DNA of 64,000 nt, from positions 62,001 through 126,000 of the forward strand of contig NZ_FNRO01000010.1 in assembly GCF_900107745.1 (NCBI RefSeq), given 5' to 3'. Source of the DNA: Variovorax sp. YR216 (GTDB lineage Bacteria > Pseudomonadota > Gammaproteobacteria > Burkholderiales > Burkholderiaceae_C). Within the stretch, counting starts at the first letter, position 1, and every line of letters starts with the position of its first letter. A program made the position numbers and the translations under genes. Positions 7,577-17,001 of the stretch are shown piece by piece. The notes below the pieces were generated by a model. The model had not been told where the DNA came from and searched no databases. It saw nothing but the letters and a program-made list of their open reading frames with translations.

Positions 7577-8548
7577 TCAGTCTTCCTTCATACCGGTGGA
7601 CTTCACGACAGCGCCCAGGCGAGCACGTTCCTCATCCACGAACTTGACGAACGATGCGCGCGTGCCGCCGATGGGCTCGATGCCCATGCCCTTCAGACGC
7701 TGCACGGTGGCAGGGTCCTTCATCGCCTTGTCCACCGCCTCGGCCATCTTGTCGAGGATGGCGGGCGGTGTACCGGCCGGTGCATGCACGCCGGCCCAAT
7801 GCGCGATGCGGATATCGTCGAAGCCCTGTTCGACCGCCGTCGACAGTTCCGGATAGGCGGAGATGCGCTGCGTCCACGTGGTGGCCAGAGGCTTGAGCTT
7901 GCCGCTCTTGATGTAGGGCAGCACCACGATGCTGGCCTCCGAGGTCGCGTCGACCTGGTTGCCCAGCACGGCAGTGATCGACTCCGAGCCGCTCTTGTAG
8001 GGCACGACGTCGAGCTTGGCGCCATGGTTCTTCTCGAGCAGGCCTTCGACGAAATGCGGTGTGCTGCCGGTGCCTGCGGTAGCGAAGTGCAATCCCTTGC
8101 CCTTCTTCGATGCGGCGACGAAGTCCTTCAGGTCCTTGTAGGGCGCGTCTGCGGGCGCCACGACGACCGACGGCGCGAGGGCGATCATGGCCACCGGCAC
8201 GAGGTCGCTGTCCTTGTAGGGCACGTTCTTCCGGATCATGCTGTTCGACACCACGCCCGCCGCGCTGATCAGGAAGGTGTAGCCGTCGGGCGCGCTCTTC
8301 GCGACGACGTCCGTGCCGAGCATCGCGCCCGCGCCGGGCTTGTTGTCGACCACCACCGGCTGGCCGAGCGCCTTGGACACGCCATCGGCCGCGGCGCGGC
8401 CCATCAGGTCGTTGGCGCCGCCGGCCGAGAAGGGCACGACGAAATGGATCGGCTTGGTGGGCCACTGCTGGGCCGATGCGGCGCCGGCAAGTGCCATGGC
8501 GGAAAGGGCGACCACCGCTGCGCGGTGTCCGATGCGGGTCTTGTTCAT
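7577..8548 (-). CDS. Tripartite tricarboxylate transporter receptor, Bug/TctC family (methylcitrate cluster, 1)
   Basis: A 323-residue periplasmic solute-binding protein. A Sec signal peptide spans about residues 1-26 (ending AGAASA), followed by the family hallmark WPTKPIHFVVPFSAGGANDL and the APDGYT motif. Bug proteins bind carboxylates and normally hand them to a TctA/TctB permease, which is absent from this window. The start at 8548 has AGGAGA 6 bp upstream; the longer frame to 8599 is unlikely. It is embedded between prpF and the lyase gene on the same strand, so a tricarboxylate or methylcitrate-related ligand is plausible but inferred. Confidence 0.88.
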   Translation of the reverse strand: MNKTRIGHRAAVVALSAMALAGAASAQQWPTKPIHFVVPFSAGGANDLMGRAAADGVSKALGQPVVVDNKPGAGAMLGTDVVAKSAPDGYTFLISAAGVVSNSMIRKNVPYKDSDLVPVAMIALAPSVVVAPADAPYKDLKDFVAASKKGKGLHFATAGTGSTPHFVEGLLEKNHGAKLDVVPYKSGSESITAVLGNQVDATSEASIVVLPYIKSGKLKPLATTWTQRISAYPELSTAVEQGFDDIRIAHWAGVHAPAGTPPAILDKMAEAVDKAMKDPATVQRLKGMGIEPIGGTRASFVKFVDEERARLGAVVKSTGMKED

Positions 8549-8626
8549 GTGGGGTCTCCTGGGATGTGAATAGAACGGCTCAGGGGCGCCATGATGCATG
8601 GTTTCGTCGCGCCTCCGTGTCGGCGT

Positions 8627-9820
8627 TCATCCCGGTACGCGCACCCAGCCTTCCATCAGGACGCGGGCGCTGCGACTCATCAGCGCCTTGGTCACTGTCC
8701 ATTGCCGGCCCTCCTGCCGCGCTTCGGCTCCCACTCTCAGGGTTCCGGAGGGATGTCCGAAGCGGACGGCATGGCGCTCCCCGCCGCCCGCCGCGAGATT
8801 GACGAGCGTGCCGGGGACAGCCGCTGCAGTGCCGATCGCCACAGCCGCCGTGCCCATCATCGCGTGGTGCAGCTGGCCCATGGACAACGCCCGCACGAGC
8901 AGGTCTACATCGGCCGCACGGACCGCCTTGCCACTGGAAGCGACGTAGTCCTGCGGCGGTGCGACGAACGCGACCTTCGGCGTGTGCTGCCGTGTAGCCG
9001 CTTCGGCGACATCCTTGATCAGCCCCATCTTCACTGCGCCCCACGCGCGAATCGTCTCGAAGCGCGCCAGCGCCGCCTTGTCGCCGTTGATCGCACCCTG
9101 CAGTTCAGTGCCCGAGTAGCCGAGGTCCCGCGCGTTCAGGAAGATGGTCGGAATGCCGGCATTGATCAGCGTCGCCTTGAAGGTGCCGACGCCGGGCACC
9201 TCCAGGTCATCGACCAGGTTCCCGGTCGGGAACATGGTGCCGCCATCCTCTCCTTCGTCCGCCGGGTCCATGAACTCCAGCGCGATTTCGGCAGCAGGGA
9301 AGGTCACGCCATCCAGCTCGAAGTCGCCGGTCTCCTGCACTTCGCCGCGGGTGATCGGCACGTGGGCGACGATGGTCTTGCCGATGTTGGCCTGCCAGAT
9401 CCGCACCGTGCACAGGCCATCGCGAGGCACCTTCGCCGGGTCGACCAGGCCGTTGGAGATGGCGAAAGGGCCGACCGCGGCGGACAGGTTGCCGCAATTG
9501 CCGGACCAGTCGATGAAGGCCTTGTCGATGGCAACCTGGCCAAAGAGATAGTCCACGTCGTGCCCGGGCCGCGTGCTCTCGGACAGGATCACGGTCTTGC
9601 TGGTGCTGGACGTCGCGCCGCCCATGCCGTCGATCTGCTTGCCGTAGGGATCGGGGCTGCCGATGACACGCATCAGGAACTGGTCGCGGGCCAGGCCGGG
9701 CCGCTGGGCATCCTCTGGCAGGTCCCGGAGGCGGAAGAACACGCCTTTGCTGGTGCCACCACGCATGTAGGTGGCGGCAACCTTGAACTGGGGTTTGAAA
9801 GCCATCGTGTTTCCGATCAT
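8627..9820 (-). CDS. prpF: 2-methylaconitate cis-trans isomerase (PrpF family)
   Basis: A 397-residue protein, typical for PrpF. PrpF isomerises the 2-methylaconitate made by AcnD so that hydration to 2-methylisocitrate can proceed. Diagnostic sequences are ATYMRGGTSKGVFFRLRDLP near the N-terminus, GSPDPYGKQIDGMGGATSST, and SGNCGNLSAAVGPFAI with the conserved Cys of the diaminopimelate-epimerase-like fold. The ATG at 9820 overlaps the acnD stop by 4 bp (ATGA), indicating translational coupling. A second possible start, MAFKPQF at 9805, matches many homologues better. AcnD plus PrpF is the established alternative to PrpD in the methylcitrate cycle. Confidence 0.92.
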   Translation of the reverse strand: MIGNTMAFKPQFKVAATYMRGGTSKGVFFRLRDLPEDAQRPGLARDQFLMRVIGSPDPYGKQIDGMGGATSSTSKTVILSESTRPGHDVDYLFGQVAIDKAFIDWSGNCGNLSAAVGPFAISNGLVDPAKVPRDGLCTVRIWQANIGKTIVAHVPITRGEVQETGDFELDGVTFPAAEIALEFMDPADEGEDGGTMFPTGNLVDDLEVPGVGTFKATLINAGIPTIFLNARDLGYSGTELQGAINGDKAALARFETIRAWGAVKMGLIKDVAEAATRQHTPKVAFVAPPQDYVASSGKAVRAADVDLLVRALSMGQLHHAMMGTAAVAIGTAAAVPGTLVNLAAGGGERHAVRFGHPSGTLRVGAEARQEGRQWTVTKALMSRSARVLMEGWVRVPG

Positions 9821-12450
9821 GCGGGCTGGGCGGCTGCAGCCAGGAAGTCCTGCGCGAAGCGCTGCAGCACGCCACCGGCCTCATAGACCGAGACTTCCTC
9901 GGCCGTGTCGAGCCGGCAGAGGACCGGCACTCGCACGCTGTCGCCATTGCGGCGGTGGACGACCAGGGTCAACTCGGCGCGCGGCGTGCGCTCGCCAACC
10001 ACGTCGTAGGTTTCGGTGCCGTCCAGGTCGAGCGTGAGCCGGTTGGTGCCCGGCGGGAACTCGAGCGGCAGCACGCCCATGCCGATCAGGTTGGTGCGGT
10101 GGATGCGCTCGAAGCCCTCTGCCACCACCGTCTCGACGCCCGCCAGGCGCACGCCCTTGGCGGCCCAGTCGCGGCTGGAGCCCTGGCCGTAGTCGGCGCC
10201 GGCGATGACGATCAGCGGCTGCCGGCGGTTCAGGTAGGTCTCGATGGCCTCCCACATGCGCACGACCTTGCCTTCGGGCTCGACGCGCGCCAGCGAACCC
10301 TTCTTCACCGCACCGTCGACCACGGCCATCTCGTTGACCAGCTGCGGATTGGCGAAGGTGGCACGCATGGCCGTCAGGTGGTCGCCCCGGTGCGTGGCGT
10401 AGGAGTTGAAGTCCTCCTCGGGGAGGCCCATCTTCGCCAGGTACTCGCCGGCCGCACTGTTCAGGAGGATCGCGTTGGAAGGAGACAGGTGGTCGGTCGT
10501 GATGTTGTCCGGCAGCAGCGCAAGCGGCCGCATGCCGGTGAGCGTGCGCGGGTTGGCGGCCAGCGCGCCCACACCCTCAGTGTCCCAGTAGGGCGGTCGC
10601 CGGATGTAGGTGGACATGGCGCGCCAGTCGTACTGCGGCGCCACGCGCTCGCCGCTGTCGGCGCGGATGGCGAACATCGGTTCGTACACCTGCCGGAATT
10701 GCGAGGGCTTCACGCTGGCAGCGACGATCGCGTCGATCTCCTGGTCGTCGGGCCAGATGTCCTTGAGCCTCACCTCGTTGCCTTGCGGATCGATGCCCAG
10801 CACATCGTGCTCGATGTCGAAGCGGATGGTGCCCGCGATCGCATAGGCCACCACCAGCGGCGGCGAGGCGAGGAATGCCTGCTTGGCGTAGGGATGGATG
10901 CGTCCGTCGAAATTGCGGTTGCCCGACAGCACGGCGGTCGCGTAGAGGTCGCGCTCGATGATCTCCTGCTGGATCCTCGCATCGAGCGCACCGCTCATGC
11001 CGTTGCAGGTCGTGCAGGCGAAGGCGACGATGCCGAAGCCCAACTGCTCGAGTTCGCCGAGCAGCTTCGCCTCCTTCAGGTAGAGCTCGACCGCCCTGGA
11101 ACCCGGCGCGAGCGAACTCTTGACCCAGGGTTTGCGCGAGAGCCCGCGCGCATTCGCGTTGCGTGCGAGCAGGGCGGCGGCGATCACGTTGCGCGGATTG
11201 CTCGTGTTGGTGCAACTCGTGATCGCCGCGATGATCACCGCGCCATCGGGCATCAGCCCCCTGGACTCGTCCGCCTTGCCCGCGAGCAGCTTGGCCTCGT
11301 CGGCGACGCCGCGCTCGGCCAGCGCCGACACCGGCAGCCTGCGATGTGGATTGGAAGGGCCCGCCATGTTGCGCACGACCGTGGAAAGATCGAAGTGCAG
11401 CACGCGCTCGTACTGCGCCGTCTTCAGGTCACCGGCCCAGAAGCCCGCGGTCTTCGCGTAGGTCTCGACGAGCGCCACCTGCGCTTCGTCGCGTCCGGTG
11501 AGCCTGAGGTAGTCGATCGTCTGCCGGTCGATGTAGAACAGTGCCGCGGTCGCGCCGTATTCCGGGCACATGTTGGAGATGGTCGCGCGGTCGCCGATCG
11601 ACAGGCTCTCCGCCCCTTCTCCATGGAACTCGACATAGGCGCCGACCACTTTTTCCTTGCGCAGGAACTCGGTCAGTGCGAGCACGATGTCGGTGGCGGT
11701 GATGCCCGGCTGGCGGCGGCCGGTGAGCTCGACGCCGACGATGTCGGGCAGGCGCATCCATGACGCGCGCCCCAGCATCACGTTCTCGGCTTCCAGTCCG
11801 CCGACGCCCACGGCGATCACGCCCAGCGCATCGACGTGCGGCGTGTGGCTGTCGGTGCCGACGCAGGTGTCGGGGAAGGCCACGCCGTCCTGCACGTAGA
11901 CCACCGGCGACATCTTCTCCAGGTTGATCTGATGCATGATCCCGTTCCCCGCCGGGATCACGTCGACGTTGTCGAAGGCCTTCTTCGTCCATTCGATGAA
12001 GTGGAAGCGGTCTTCGTTGCGGCGGTCCTCGATCTCGCGGTTCTTGCGGAAGGCGTCGGGGTCGAAGCCACCGCACTCCACGGCCAGCGAGTGGTCGACG
12101 ATCAATTGCACCGGCACCACGGGGTTCACCGCGGACGGGTCGCCGCCCTGCGCCGCGATCGCGTCACGCAGGCCGGCCAGATCCACGAGCGCGGTCTGGC
12201 CGAGGATGTCGTGGCAGACCACGCGCACCGGATACCACGGAAAGTCCATGTCGCGGCGCCGTTCGATCAATTGGGTGAGGCAGTCCGCGAGATGCGCCGG
12301 ATCGGCACGACGCACGAGGTTCTCGGCATGGACGCGCGCCGTATAGGGCAGCGTGGCCCACGCACCTGGCCGCAGCGCGTCGACGGCGGCGCGCGCGTCG
12401 TAGAAGTCGAGAGGGGTATTCGGGAGAGGCTGGCGATAGAGATGATTCAT
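9817..12450 (-). CDS. acnD: Fe/S-dependent 2-methylisocitrate dehydratase AcnD
   Basis: An 877-residue aconitase-superfamily enzyme. It dehydrates 2-methylcitrate to 2-methylaconitate in the AcnD/PrpF version of the methylcitrate cycle. The [4Fe-4S] ligands are visible in ITSCTNTSNP and in ACTTCNGMSG. VCHDILGQTALVDLAGLRDA and GTDSHTPHVDALG are strongly AcnD-like. The swivel domain carries GADYGQGSSRDWAAKG. It overlaps prpF by 4 bp and lies 15 bp downstream of a Bug receptor gene. An ordinary aconitase is less likely, given the prpF and prpC neighbours and the absence of a housekeeping context. Confidence 0.92.
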   Translation of the reverse strand: MNHLYRQPLPNTPLDFYDARAAVDALRPGAWATLPYTARVHAENLVRRADPAHLADCLTQLIERRRDMDFPWYPVRVVCHDILGQTALVDLAGLRDAIAAQGGDPSAVNPVVPVQLIVDHSLAVECGGFDPDAFRKNREIEDRRNEDRFHFIEWTKKAFDNVDVIPAGNGIMHQINLEKMSPVVYVQDGVAFPDTCVGTDSHTPHVDALGVIAVGVGGLEAENVMLGRASWMRLPDIVGVELTGRRQPGITATDIVLALTEFLRKEKVVGAYVEFHGEGAESLSIGDRATISNMCPEYGATAALFYIDRQTIDYLRLTGRDEAQVALVETYAKTAGFWAGDLKTAQYERVLHFDLSTVVRNMAGPSNPHRRLPVSALAERGVADEAKLLAGKADESRGLMPDGAVIIAAITSCTNTSNPRNVIAAALLARNANARGLSRKPWVKSSLAPGSRAVELYLKEAKLLGELEQLGFGIVAFACTTCNGMSGALDARIQQEIIERDLYATAVLSGNRNFDGRIHPYAKQAFLASPPLVVAYAIAGTIRFDIEHDVLGIDPQGNEVRLKDIWPDDQEIDAIVAASVKPSQFRQVYEPMFAIRADSGERVAPQYDWRAMSTYIRRPPYWDTEGVGALAANPRTLTGMRPLALLPDNITTDHLSPSNAILLNSAAGEYLAKMGLPEEDFNSYATHRGDHLTAMRATFANPQLVNEMAVVDGAVKKGSLARVEPEGKVVRMWEAIETYLNRRQPLIVIAGADYGQGSSRDWAAKGVRLAGVETVVAEGFERIHRTNLIGMGVLPLEFPPGTNRLTLDLDGTETYDVVGERTPRAELTLVVHRRNGDSVRVPVLCRLDTAEEVSVYEAGGVLQRFAQDFLAAAAQPA

Positions 12451-12465
12451 GGAAATGTGGGGGAC

Positions 12466-13443
12466 TCACTCGGCCTTGATGTTGTTGTCTTTCGCGACCT
12501 TCGCGTAGCGGGGGATCTCGACCTTGATGAGATCGCCGAACTGTTCGGGTGTGCCACCTGCCGGCGATACGCCCGTGGGATCGAGCTGGGCGACCAGCTC
12601 AGGCGCTTTCAGCCCCGTATTGAGTGCACCGTTGATCTTGGCAATCACGGCCGGCGGCACGCCCTTCGGCGCGATCAGCCCATGCCACGCGACGACGTCG
12701 TAGTCGCGCAGCCCGGATTCGGCCACGGACGGAATGTCCGGGTACGCAGGCAGCCGCTGTGCCGTGGTGACGGCCAGTGCGCGCAGTCGTCCCGACTTCA
12801 CGTGGGGCATCAATGCTTCCGTGCCCGCCACCAGCATGTCGACGTTGCCCGCCACCAGGTCGGTTACCGCCGGGCCCGTGCCTTTGTAAGGCACGTGCGT
12901 GGCCTTGACGTTGGCCATGCCGAACATGTATTCGGTGACGATGTGGAGGTGACTGCCGTTGCCGGCGGACGCGAACGTCAGCTTTCCGGGGTTCTGCCGG
13001 CCATAGGCCAGCAGCTCCTGCAGATTGCGGGCCTGCACCTTGGAAGGATTGATGCAGACCACATACGCGCCCTTGGACAGCTGGATCACCGGCGTCATGT
13101 CGGCCACCGGATCGAAGCGCAGCTTGTAGAGCGCCGGGTTGACCGTGTAGCTGCCGGCGATGAGCAGCAGCGTGTAGCCATCGGCCGGCGTGTGCAGCGC
13201 GTATTCGGTTCCGAGCGTGCCGCCGGCGCCGGGCCGGTTGTCGACGATCGCACTCTGGCCCAATCCCTTGCTGAGCAGGTTGGACGCGACCCGCGCGATG
13301 AAGTCCGAACCGCCCCCGGGTGCGAAGGGGCAGACGATGCGAATCGGCTTGCTGGGAAATGCGTCCTGCGCGCGTGCGATCAGCGGCAGGGGCACACCCA
13401 GGCTTGCAATGGCAGCGGAAAACGTGCGGCGGCTCAGCGTCAT
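12466..13443 (-). CDS. Bug/TctC-family solute receptor (methylcitrate cluster, 2)
   Basis: A 325-residue periplasmic binding protein. The N-terminus MTLSRRTFSAAIASLGVPL carries a twin-arginine-like SRRTF motif followed by a hydrophobic stretch ending IARAQ, so export may be by Tat or Sec. Family motifs are FPSKPIRIVCPFAPGGGSDF and PADGYTLL. The ATG at 13443 has GGAG upstream. It sits between prpC and acnD on the same strand, 15 bp from acnD, so a role in taking up a substrate of that pathway is likely but unproven. It is only distantly similar to the other receptor in the cluster, so it is not a recent duplicate. Confidence 0.88.
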   Translation of the reverse strand: MTLSRRTFSAAIASLGVPLPLIARAQDAFPSKPIRIVCPFAPGGGSDFIARVASNLLSKGLGQSAIVDNRPGAGGTLGTEYALHTPADGYTLLLIAGSYTVNPALYKLRFDPVADMTPVIQLSKGAYVVCINPSKVQARNLQELLAYGRQNPGKLTFASAGNGSHLHIVTEYMFGMANVKATHVPYKGTGPAVTDLVAGNVDMLVAGTEALMPHVKSGRLRALAVTTAQRLPAYPDIPSVAESGLRDYDVVAWHGLIAPKGVPPAVIAKINGALNTGLKAPELVAQLDPTGVSPAGGTPEQFGDLIKVEIPRYAKVAKDNNIKAE

Positions 13444-13562
13444 GACTCTGTCTCCAGTGTTGTCGTAGTGAGGCGAGCCGCTCGAGGTGCGGCCCTCTTG
13501 CATGCTAGCCGCCAGCCGCTGTCGTGGTCCAAGCCGTTGATCCGCAAATACCCGCCTTGCGG

Positions 13563-14711
13563 TCACTTGCGCTCGTCGATGCAAACGAACTTCCGATCCT
13601 CGGGGCCGGTGTAGTTGGCGCTCGGGCGGATGATCTTGTTGTCGATCCGCTGCTCGATCACGTGGGCGGCCCAGCCGCTGGTGCGCGCGATGACGAAGAG
13701 CGGCGTGAACATCGCGGTCGGTACGCCCATCAGGTGATAGCTCACCGCGCTGAACCAGTCGAGGTTGGGGAACATCTTCTTGACCTCCCACATGACCGAT
13801 TCCAGCCGCTCGGCGATGTCGAACATCCGGGTCGAGCCAGCCTCGTCCGACAGCCGCTTCGCCACGCCCTTGATGACGACATTGCGCGGATCGCTGACCG
13901 TGTAGACCGGATGCCCGAATCCGATGACCACCTCCCTGGCCTCGACGCGGCGGCGGATGTCGGCCTCGGCCTCGTCGGGGCTGTCGTAGCGCTTCTGGAT
14001 CTCGAACGCGACCTCGTTGGCGCCGCCGTGCTTCGGCCCGCGCAGCGCACCGATCGCACCCGCGATGGCCGAGTACATGTCGCTGCCGGTGCCGGCGATC
14101 ACGCGCGCGGTGAAGGTGCTGGCGTTGAACTCATGCTCCGCATACAGGTTGAGCGAGGTGTGCATCGCGCCGACCCACGCCTGCGAAGGCTTGCGCCCGT
14201 GCAGCAGATGCAGGAAGTGGCCGCCGATCGAGTCGTCGTCGGTCTCGACGTCGATGCGCTTGCCCTGTGTGCTCCAGTGGTACCAGTAGAGCAGCATCGA
14301 GCCGAGCGAGGCCATCAGCCGGTCGGCGATGTCGCGCGCTCCGGCGATGTTGTGGTCGTCCTTCTCGGGCAGGATGCAGCCGAGCGCCGAGACGCCGGTG
14401 CGCATCACGTCCATCGGATGCGCGCTCGCCGGCAGGCGCTCGAGCGCTTCCTTGACGCTCGCCGGCAGGCCGCGCATCGCCTTCAGGCGGTTCTTGTAGG
14501 CGCGCAGCTCGGCCCGCGTGGGCAGCTTGCCATGCACCAGCAGGTGGGCGATCTCTTCGAACTCGCACACCTCGGCGATGTCGAGGATGTCGTAGCCGCG
14601 GTAGTGCAGGTCGTTGCCGCTGCGCCCGACGGTGCACAGCGCGGTGTTGCCCGCGGCGACGCCGGAAAGGGCCACGGATTTCTTCGGCTTGAAGGTCGAG
14701 AGTGTTGTCAT
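13563..14711 (-). CDS. prpC: 2-methylcitrate synthase
   Basis: A 382-residue citrate-synthase-fold enzyme, the short length typical of PrpC. It condenses propionyl-CoA with oxaloacetate. Catalytic His residues appear in KHGGANE and in [14 protein letters not shown], with an Asp in the C-terminal part. The N-terminal [20 protein letters not shown] and [20 protein letters not shown] favour methylcitrate synthase over the larger housekeeping citrate synthase. The start at 14711 is the [12 protein letters not shown] methionine; the frame is open further upstream only through the regulatory gap. It is the first gene of the minus-strand cluster and faces a divergent ScfR-type regulator. Confidence 0.92.
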   Translation of the reverse strand: MTTLSTFKPKKSVALSGVAAGNTALCTVGRSGNDLHYRGYDILDIAEVCEFEEIAHLLVHGKLPTRAELRAYKNRLKAMRGLPASVKEALERLPASAHPMDVMRTGVSALGCILPEKDDHNIAGARDIADRLMASLGSMLLYWYHWSTQGKRIDVETDDDSIGGHFLHLLHGRKPSQAWVGAMHTSLNLYAEHEFNASTFTARVIAGTGSDMYSAIAGAIGALRGPKHGGANEVAFEIQKRYDSPDEAEADIRRRVEAREVVIGFGHPVYTVSDPRNVVIKGVAKRLSDEAGSTRMFDIAERLESVMWEVKKMFPNLDWFSAVSYHLMGVPTAMFTPLFVIARTSGWAAHVIEQRIDNKIIRPSANYTGPEDRKFVCIDERK

Positions 14712-14713
14712 GC

Positions 14714-14805
14714 TTCGCAATTTACGCAGAATGTGGCTCTCGATCCATGACTGAATTGGCGAATCGTTGCGAATGAAATCCGTCGAATATGCGAATGTTG
14801 CGAAT
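14714..14805. promoter_or_regulatory. Operator array of GCGAAT repeats in the prpC-regulator gap
   Basis: Within the 132-bp divergent gap GCGAAT occurs at 14759, 14769, 14791 and 14800, forming two tandem pairs with 9-10 bp between starts. The pairs are about 31-32 bp apart, near three helical turns. TTGCGAA is found at 14767-14773 and 14798-14804, and its reverse complement TTCGCAA at 14714-14720. Relatives of the adjacent regulator (RamB, mycobacterial PrpR) bind TTTGCAAA-like sites from memory, and TTCGCAA is a plausible variant. Binding is inferred from this clustering. Confidence 0.55.
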
Positions 14806-14843
14806 GCACTGGTGTCGGAGCGCGAGTTGTCGGAGGGGCCCGC

Positions 14844-16256
14844 ATGAAGAAAACTTTCATGGGTGTGCGCCTGCGCAGGCTGCGCGCGGAGCGCGGCATG
14901 TCGCAGGTCGCGCTGGCGCATGCGCTGGGCCTGTCGCCCAGCTACCTGAATCAGCTGGAGCAGAACCAGCGTCCGCTCACCGTGGCGGTGCTGCTGAGGA
15001 TCCATCGCGCGCTCGGCATCGACATCCAGCAGTTCTCGGAAGACGAGGAGGCCCGCCTCGTGGCCGGCATGCGCGAAGCGCTCGCGGATGTGCCCGAGCC
15101 GGTCACGCTACCGGAACTGAAAGAAGTCGCCTCGCAGATGCCGGCGCTCGGCCGCGCCCTCGTCGCCCTGCATCGCCGCCATGTCGAGGCGCAGGAGCAA
15201 CTGGAAACGATGGCGATGCGGATGGGCGACGATCGATCCGAGCTCGCGCCGCCGCGCGCCATGCCTTTCGAAGCGGTGCGGGACTTCTTCTTCGCCAACC
15301 AGAACTACTTCGACGACGTCGACCGGCGCGCCGAGGGACTGGCCGGTGAGTCCGGCGCGACCGGTCCGCTGCTGGTGGATTGGCTCATGCAGCGCTTGCT
15401 GCGGCGACACAAGGTGCGCGTGGTCCCCGTCGCGGAAGGGCATGGCGGCAAGCGTCATTTCGATCCCGCAACGCGAACGCTCCGCCTGTCGGCCGCGCTG
15501 GACCCGGCCCAGCAGGTGTTCCAGCTCGCCACGCAGCTCGCCCTGATCGAGCATTCGGCGCTGATCGATTCGCTTGTCGCCGCTCCGCCGTTCGCGGAGG
15601 ATGCGCCATCCCGTCACCTGGCGCGGGTGGGGCTGGCCAACTACTTCGCGGGCGCCTTGCTCCTGCCGTACTCGAAGTTTCTGGAAGCAGCGGAACGGCT
15701 GCGCTATGACATCGACCTGCTCGGGCAGCAGTTCGGCGTGGGCTTCGAGACGGTCTGCCATCGGCTCAGCACCCTGCAGCGACCCGGCGCACCCGGCGTG
15801 CCCTTCTTCTTCGTGCGGGTGGATCGGGCGGGCAACATCTCCAAGCGGCAATCGGCGACGCACTTCCACTTCAGCCGCACCGGCGGCACCTGCCCGCTGT
15901 GGAATGTGTACGAGGCGTTCGTGCAGCCCGGGCGCATCCTTCCCCAGTTGGCGCGCATGCCGGATGGGCGTTCGTATCTCTGGATCGCGCGCACGGTGAC
16001 CAGCCGGCAAGGCGGCTATGGCGCACCGCAAAGGGTGTTCTCGATCGGGCTCGGGTGCGACATCCGGCACGCGCCGCGTCTGGTCTATGCCAAGGGTCTC
16101 GACCTGCGCGATCCGGAATCAGCGACGCCGATCGGGATGGGTTGCAAGGTCTGCGAGCGGATGGATTGCCCGCAGCGGGCGTTTCCCTTCGTCGGCCGGC
16201 CGCTGGATGTCGACGAGAACCAGAGCCGATTCACGCCCTACGGCGTCGCGGATTGA
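14844..16256 (+). CDS. ScfR/PrpR-type transcriptional regulator of the methylcitrate cluster
   Basis: A 470-residue regulator. An XRE-type helix-turn-helix at about residues 8-60 ([20 protein letters not shown]) precedes a long region with the IrrE-like and DUF2083 layout of the short-chain fatty acyl regulators (RamB, mycobacterial PrpR). The C-terminus holds conserved cysteines, GTCPLWN and [17 protein letters not shown]. The mycobacterial PrpR C-terminal region is reported to carry an Fe-S cluster, so a metal or redox site is plausible here. The start is fixed by GGAGG 7 bp before the ATG. It diverges from prpC across the GCGAAT array and probably responds to propionyl-CoA or another acyl-CoA; that is inference from the family. 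Confidence 0.85.
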   Translation: MKKTFMGVRLRRLRAERGMSQVALAHALGLSPSYLNQLEQNQRPLTVAVLLRIHRALGIDIQQFSEDEEARLVAGMREALADVPEPVTLPELKEVASQMPALGRALVALHRRHVEAQEQLETMAMRMGDDRSELAPPRAMPFEAVRDFFFANQNYFDDVDRRAEGLAGESGATGPLLVDWLMQRLLRRHKVRVVPVAEGHGGKRHFDPATRTLRLSAALDPAQQVFQLATQLALIEHSALIDSLVAAPPFAEDAPSRHLARVGLANYFAGALLLPYSKFLEAAERLRYDIDLLGQQFGVGFETVCHRLSTLQRPGAPGVPFFFVRVDRAGNISKRQSATHFHFSRTGGTCPLWNVYEAFVQPGRILPQLARMPDGRSYLWIARTVTSRQGGYGAPQRVFSIGLGCDIRHAPRLVYAKGLDLRDPESATPIGMGCKVCERMDCPQRAFPFVGRPLDVDENQSRFTPYGVAD

Positions 16257-16260
16257 CGAG

Positions 16261-16287
16261 GCCCGCGTGATCGGCGCCTACGCGGGC
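16261..16287. terminator. Possible bidirectional terminator hairpin
   Basis: GCCCGCGT (16261-16268) pairs perfectly with ACGCGGGC (16280-16287) across an 11-base loop between two convergent genes. It overlaps the last codons of the minus-strand GntR gene. There is no T-run on either side, so intrinsic termination is uncertain. Confidence 0.35.
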
Positions 16288-16985
16288 TGAGCGTCTTCGG
16301 CTTCGATGTAGTCGGGGTAGCGCGCGCAGATTTCCGCGACGGCGCTGAGCGTGCCGGAGAGATGCTTGCGCAATGCCTTCTGCGCGCCCGGCGGATCGCC
16401 GCGCTTGATGGCCTGTGCAATCGCGCGATGGTCGCGCAGGATGGCTTCGGTCTTTCCCGCGGTCGGGAGATGCAGGCGGCGCAGGCGGTCCACATGGCCT
16501 GACATGCGGGCCACCGTGTCCCACAGGCCGGCGACGCCGGCGGCCTCGTACATCAGTTGATGAAACCGGCGGTCGGCTTCGACGAAGTCGCCGTACTGCT
16601 GCGCTGCCGCCAATGCGGCCTGGCGGGCGATCTGGGCCTCGAGGTCCTCCACCAACCCGGGCGGCGCCGCTTCGGCGAGCTGATGAACGATCTCCAGCTC
16701 GATCGAACGCCGCAGAAAGTGCGCCTGCCGCGCCGCCGCGAGATCGATGCGGCTCACCAGCGTCGCATGCTGTGGAAAGACGTCGACCAGGCCTTCCTCG
16801 CTCAGCCGGAGCAGGGCCTCGCGCACCGGCGTCTGGCTGACGCCGAAATGCTCCGCCAGTTCCTGCCGGGCCAGCACGGTGCCCGGCTCGAGTTCGAGTG
16901 AAAGGATGGCGTCGCGCAGCTTTTCAAGCACCTGCGGCGCGGCGTGTCGGGAGCGGTCGAGTCGGACTTTCGGAAGGGTGCTCAT
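16278..16985 (-). CDS. GntR-family regulator (FCD/FadR subfamily) of the sugar-acid operon
   Basis: A 235-residue protein. The winged helix-turn-helix (about residues 15-80) contains LARQELAEHFGVSQTPVREA and LVDVFPQHATLVSRID. The all-helical FCD ligand-binding domain follows, with the expected acidic/His metal-site residues in the EADRRFHQLMYEAAG region and in KHLSGTLSA. FCD regulators sense carboxylates and sugar acids. It diverges from a dehydratase operon across a 92-bp gap that carries a perfect 14-bp palindrome, so repression of that operon and autoregulation are likely. The ligand is unknown. Confidence 0.88.
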   Translation of the reverse strand: MSTLPKVRLDRSRHAAPQVLEKLRDAILSLELEPGTVLARQELAEHFGVSQTPVREALLRLSEEGLVDVFPQHATLVSRIDLAAARQAHFLRRSIELEIVHQLAEAAPPGLVEDLEAQIARQAALAAAQQYGDFVEADRRFHQLMYEAAGVAGLWDTVARMSGHVDRLRRLHLPTAGKTEAILRDHRAIAQAIKRGDPPGAQKALRKHLSGTLSAVAEICARYPDYIEAEDAQPA

Positions 16986-17001
16986 CGCCAGGATTCTCGC
17001 A

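Noticed and set aside
7254-7647. Several 60-130-codon frames across the repeat-containing gap
   Set aside because: They read through the hairpin repeats, begin at arbitrary methionines, and encode repetitive Arg/Gly/Ser sequence with no family likeness.
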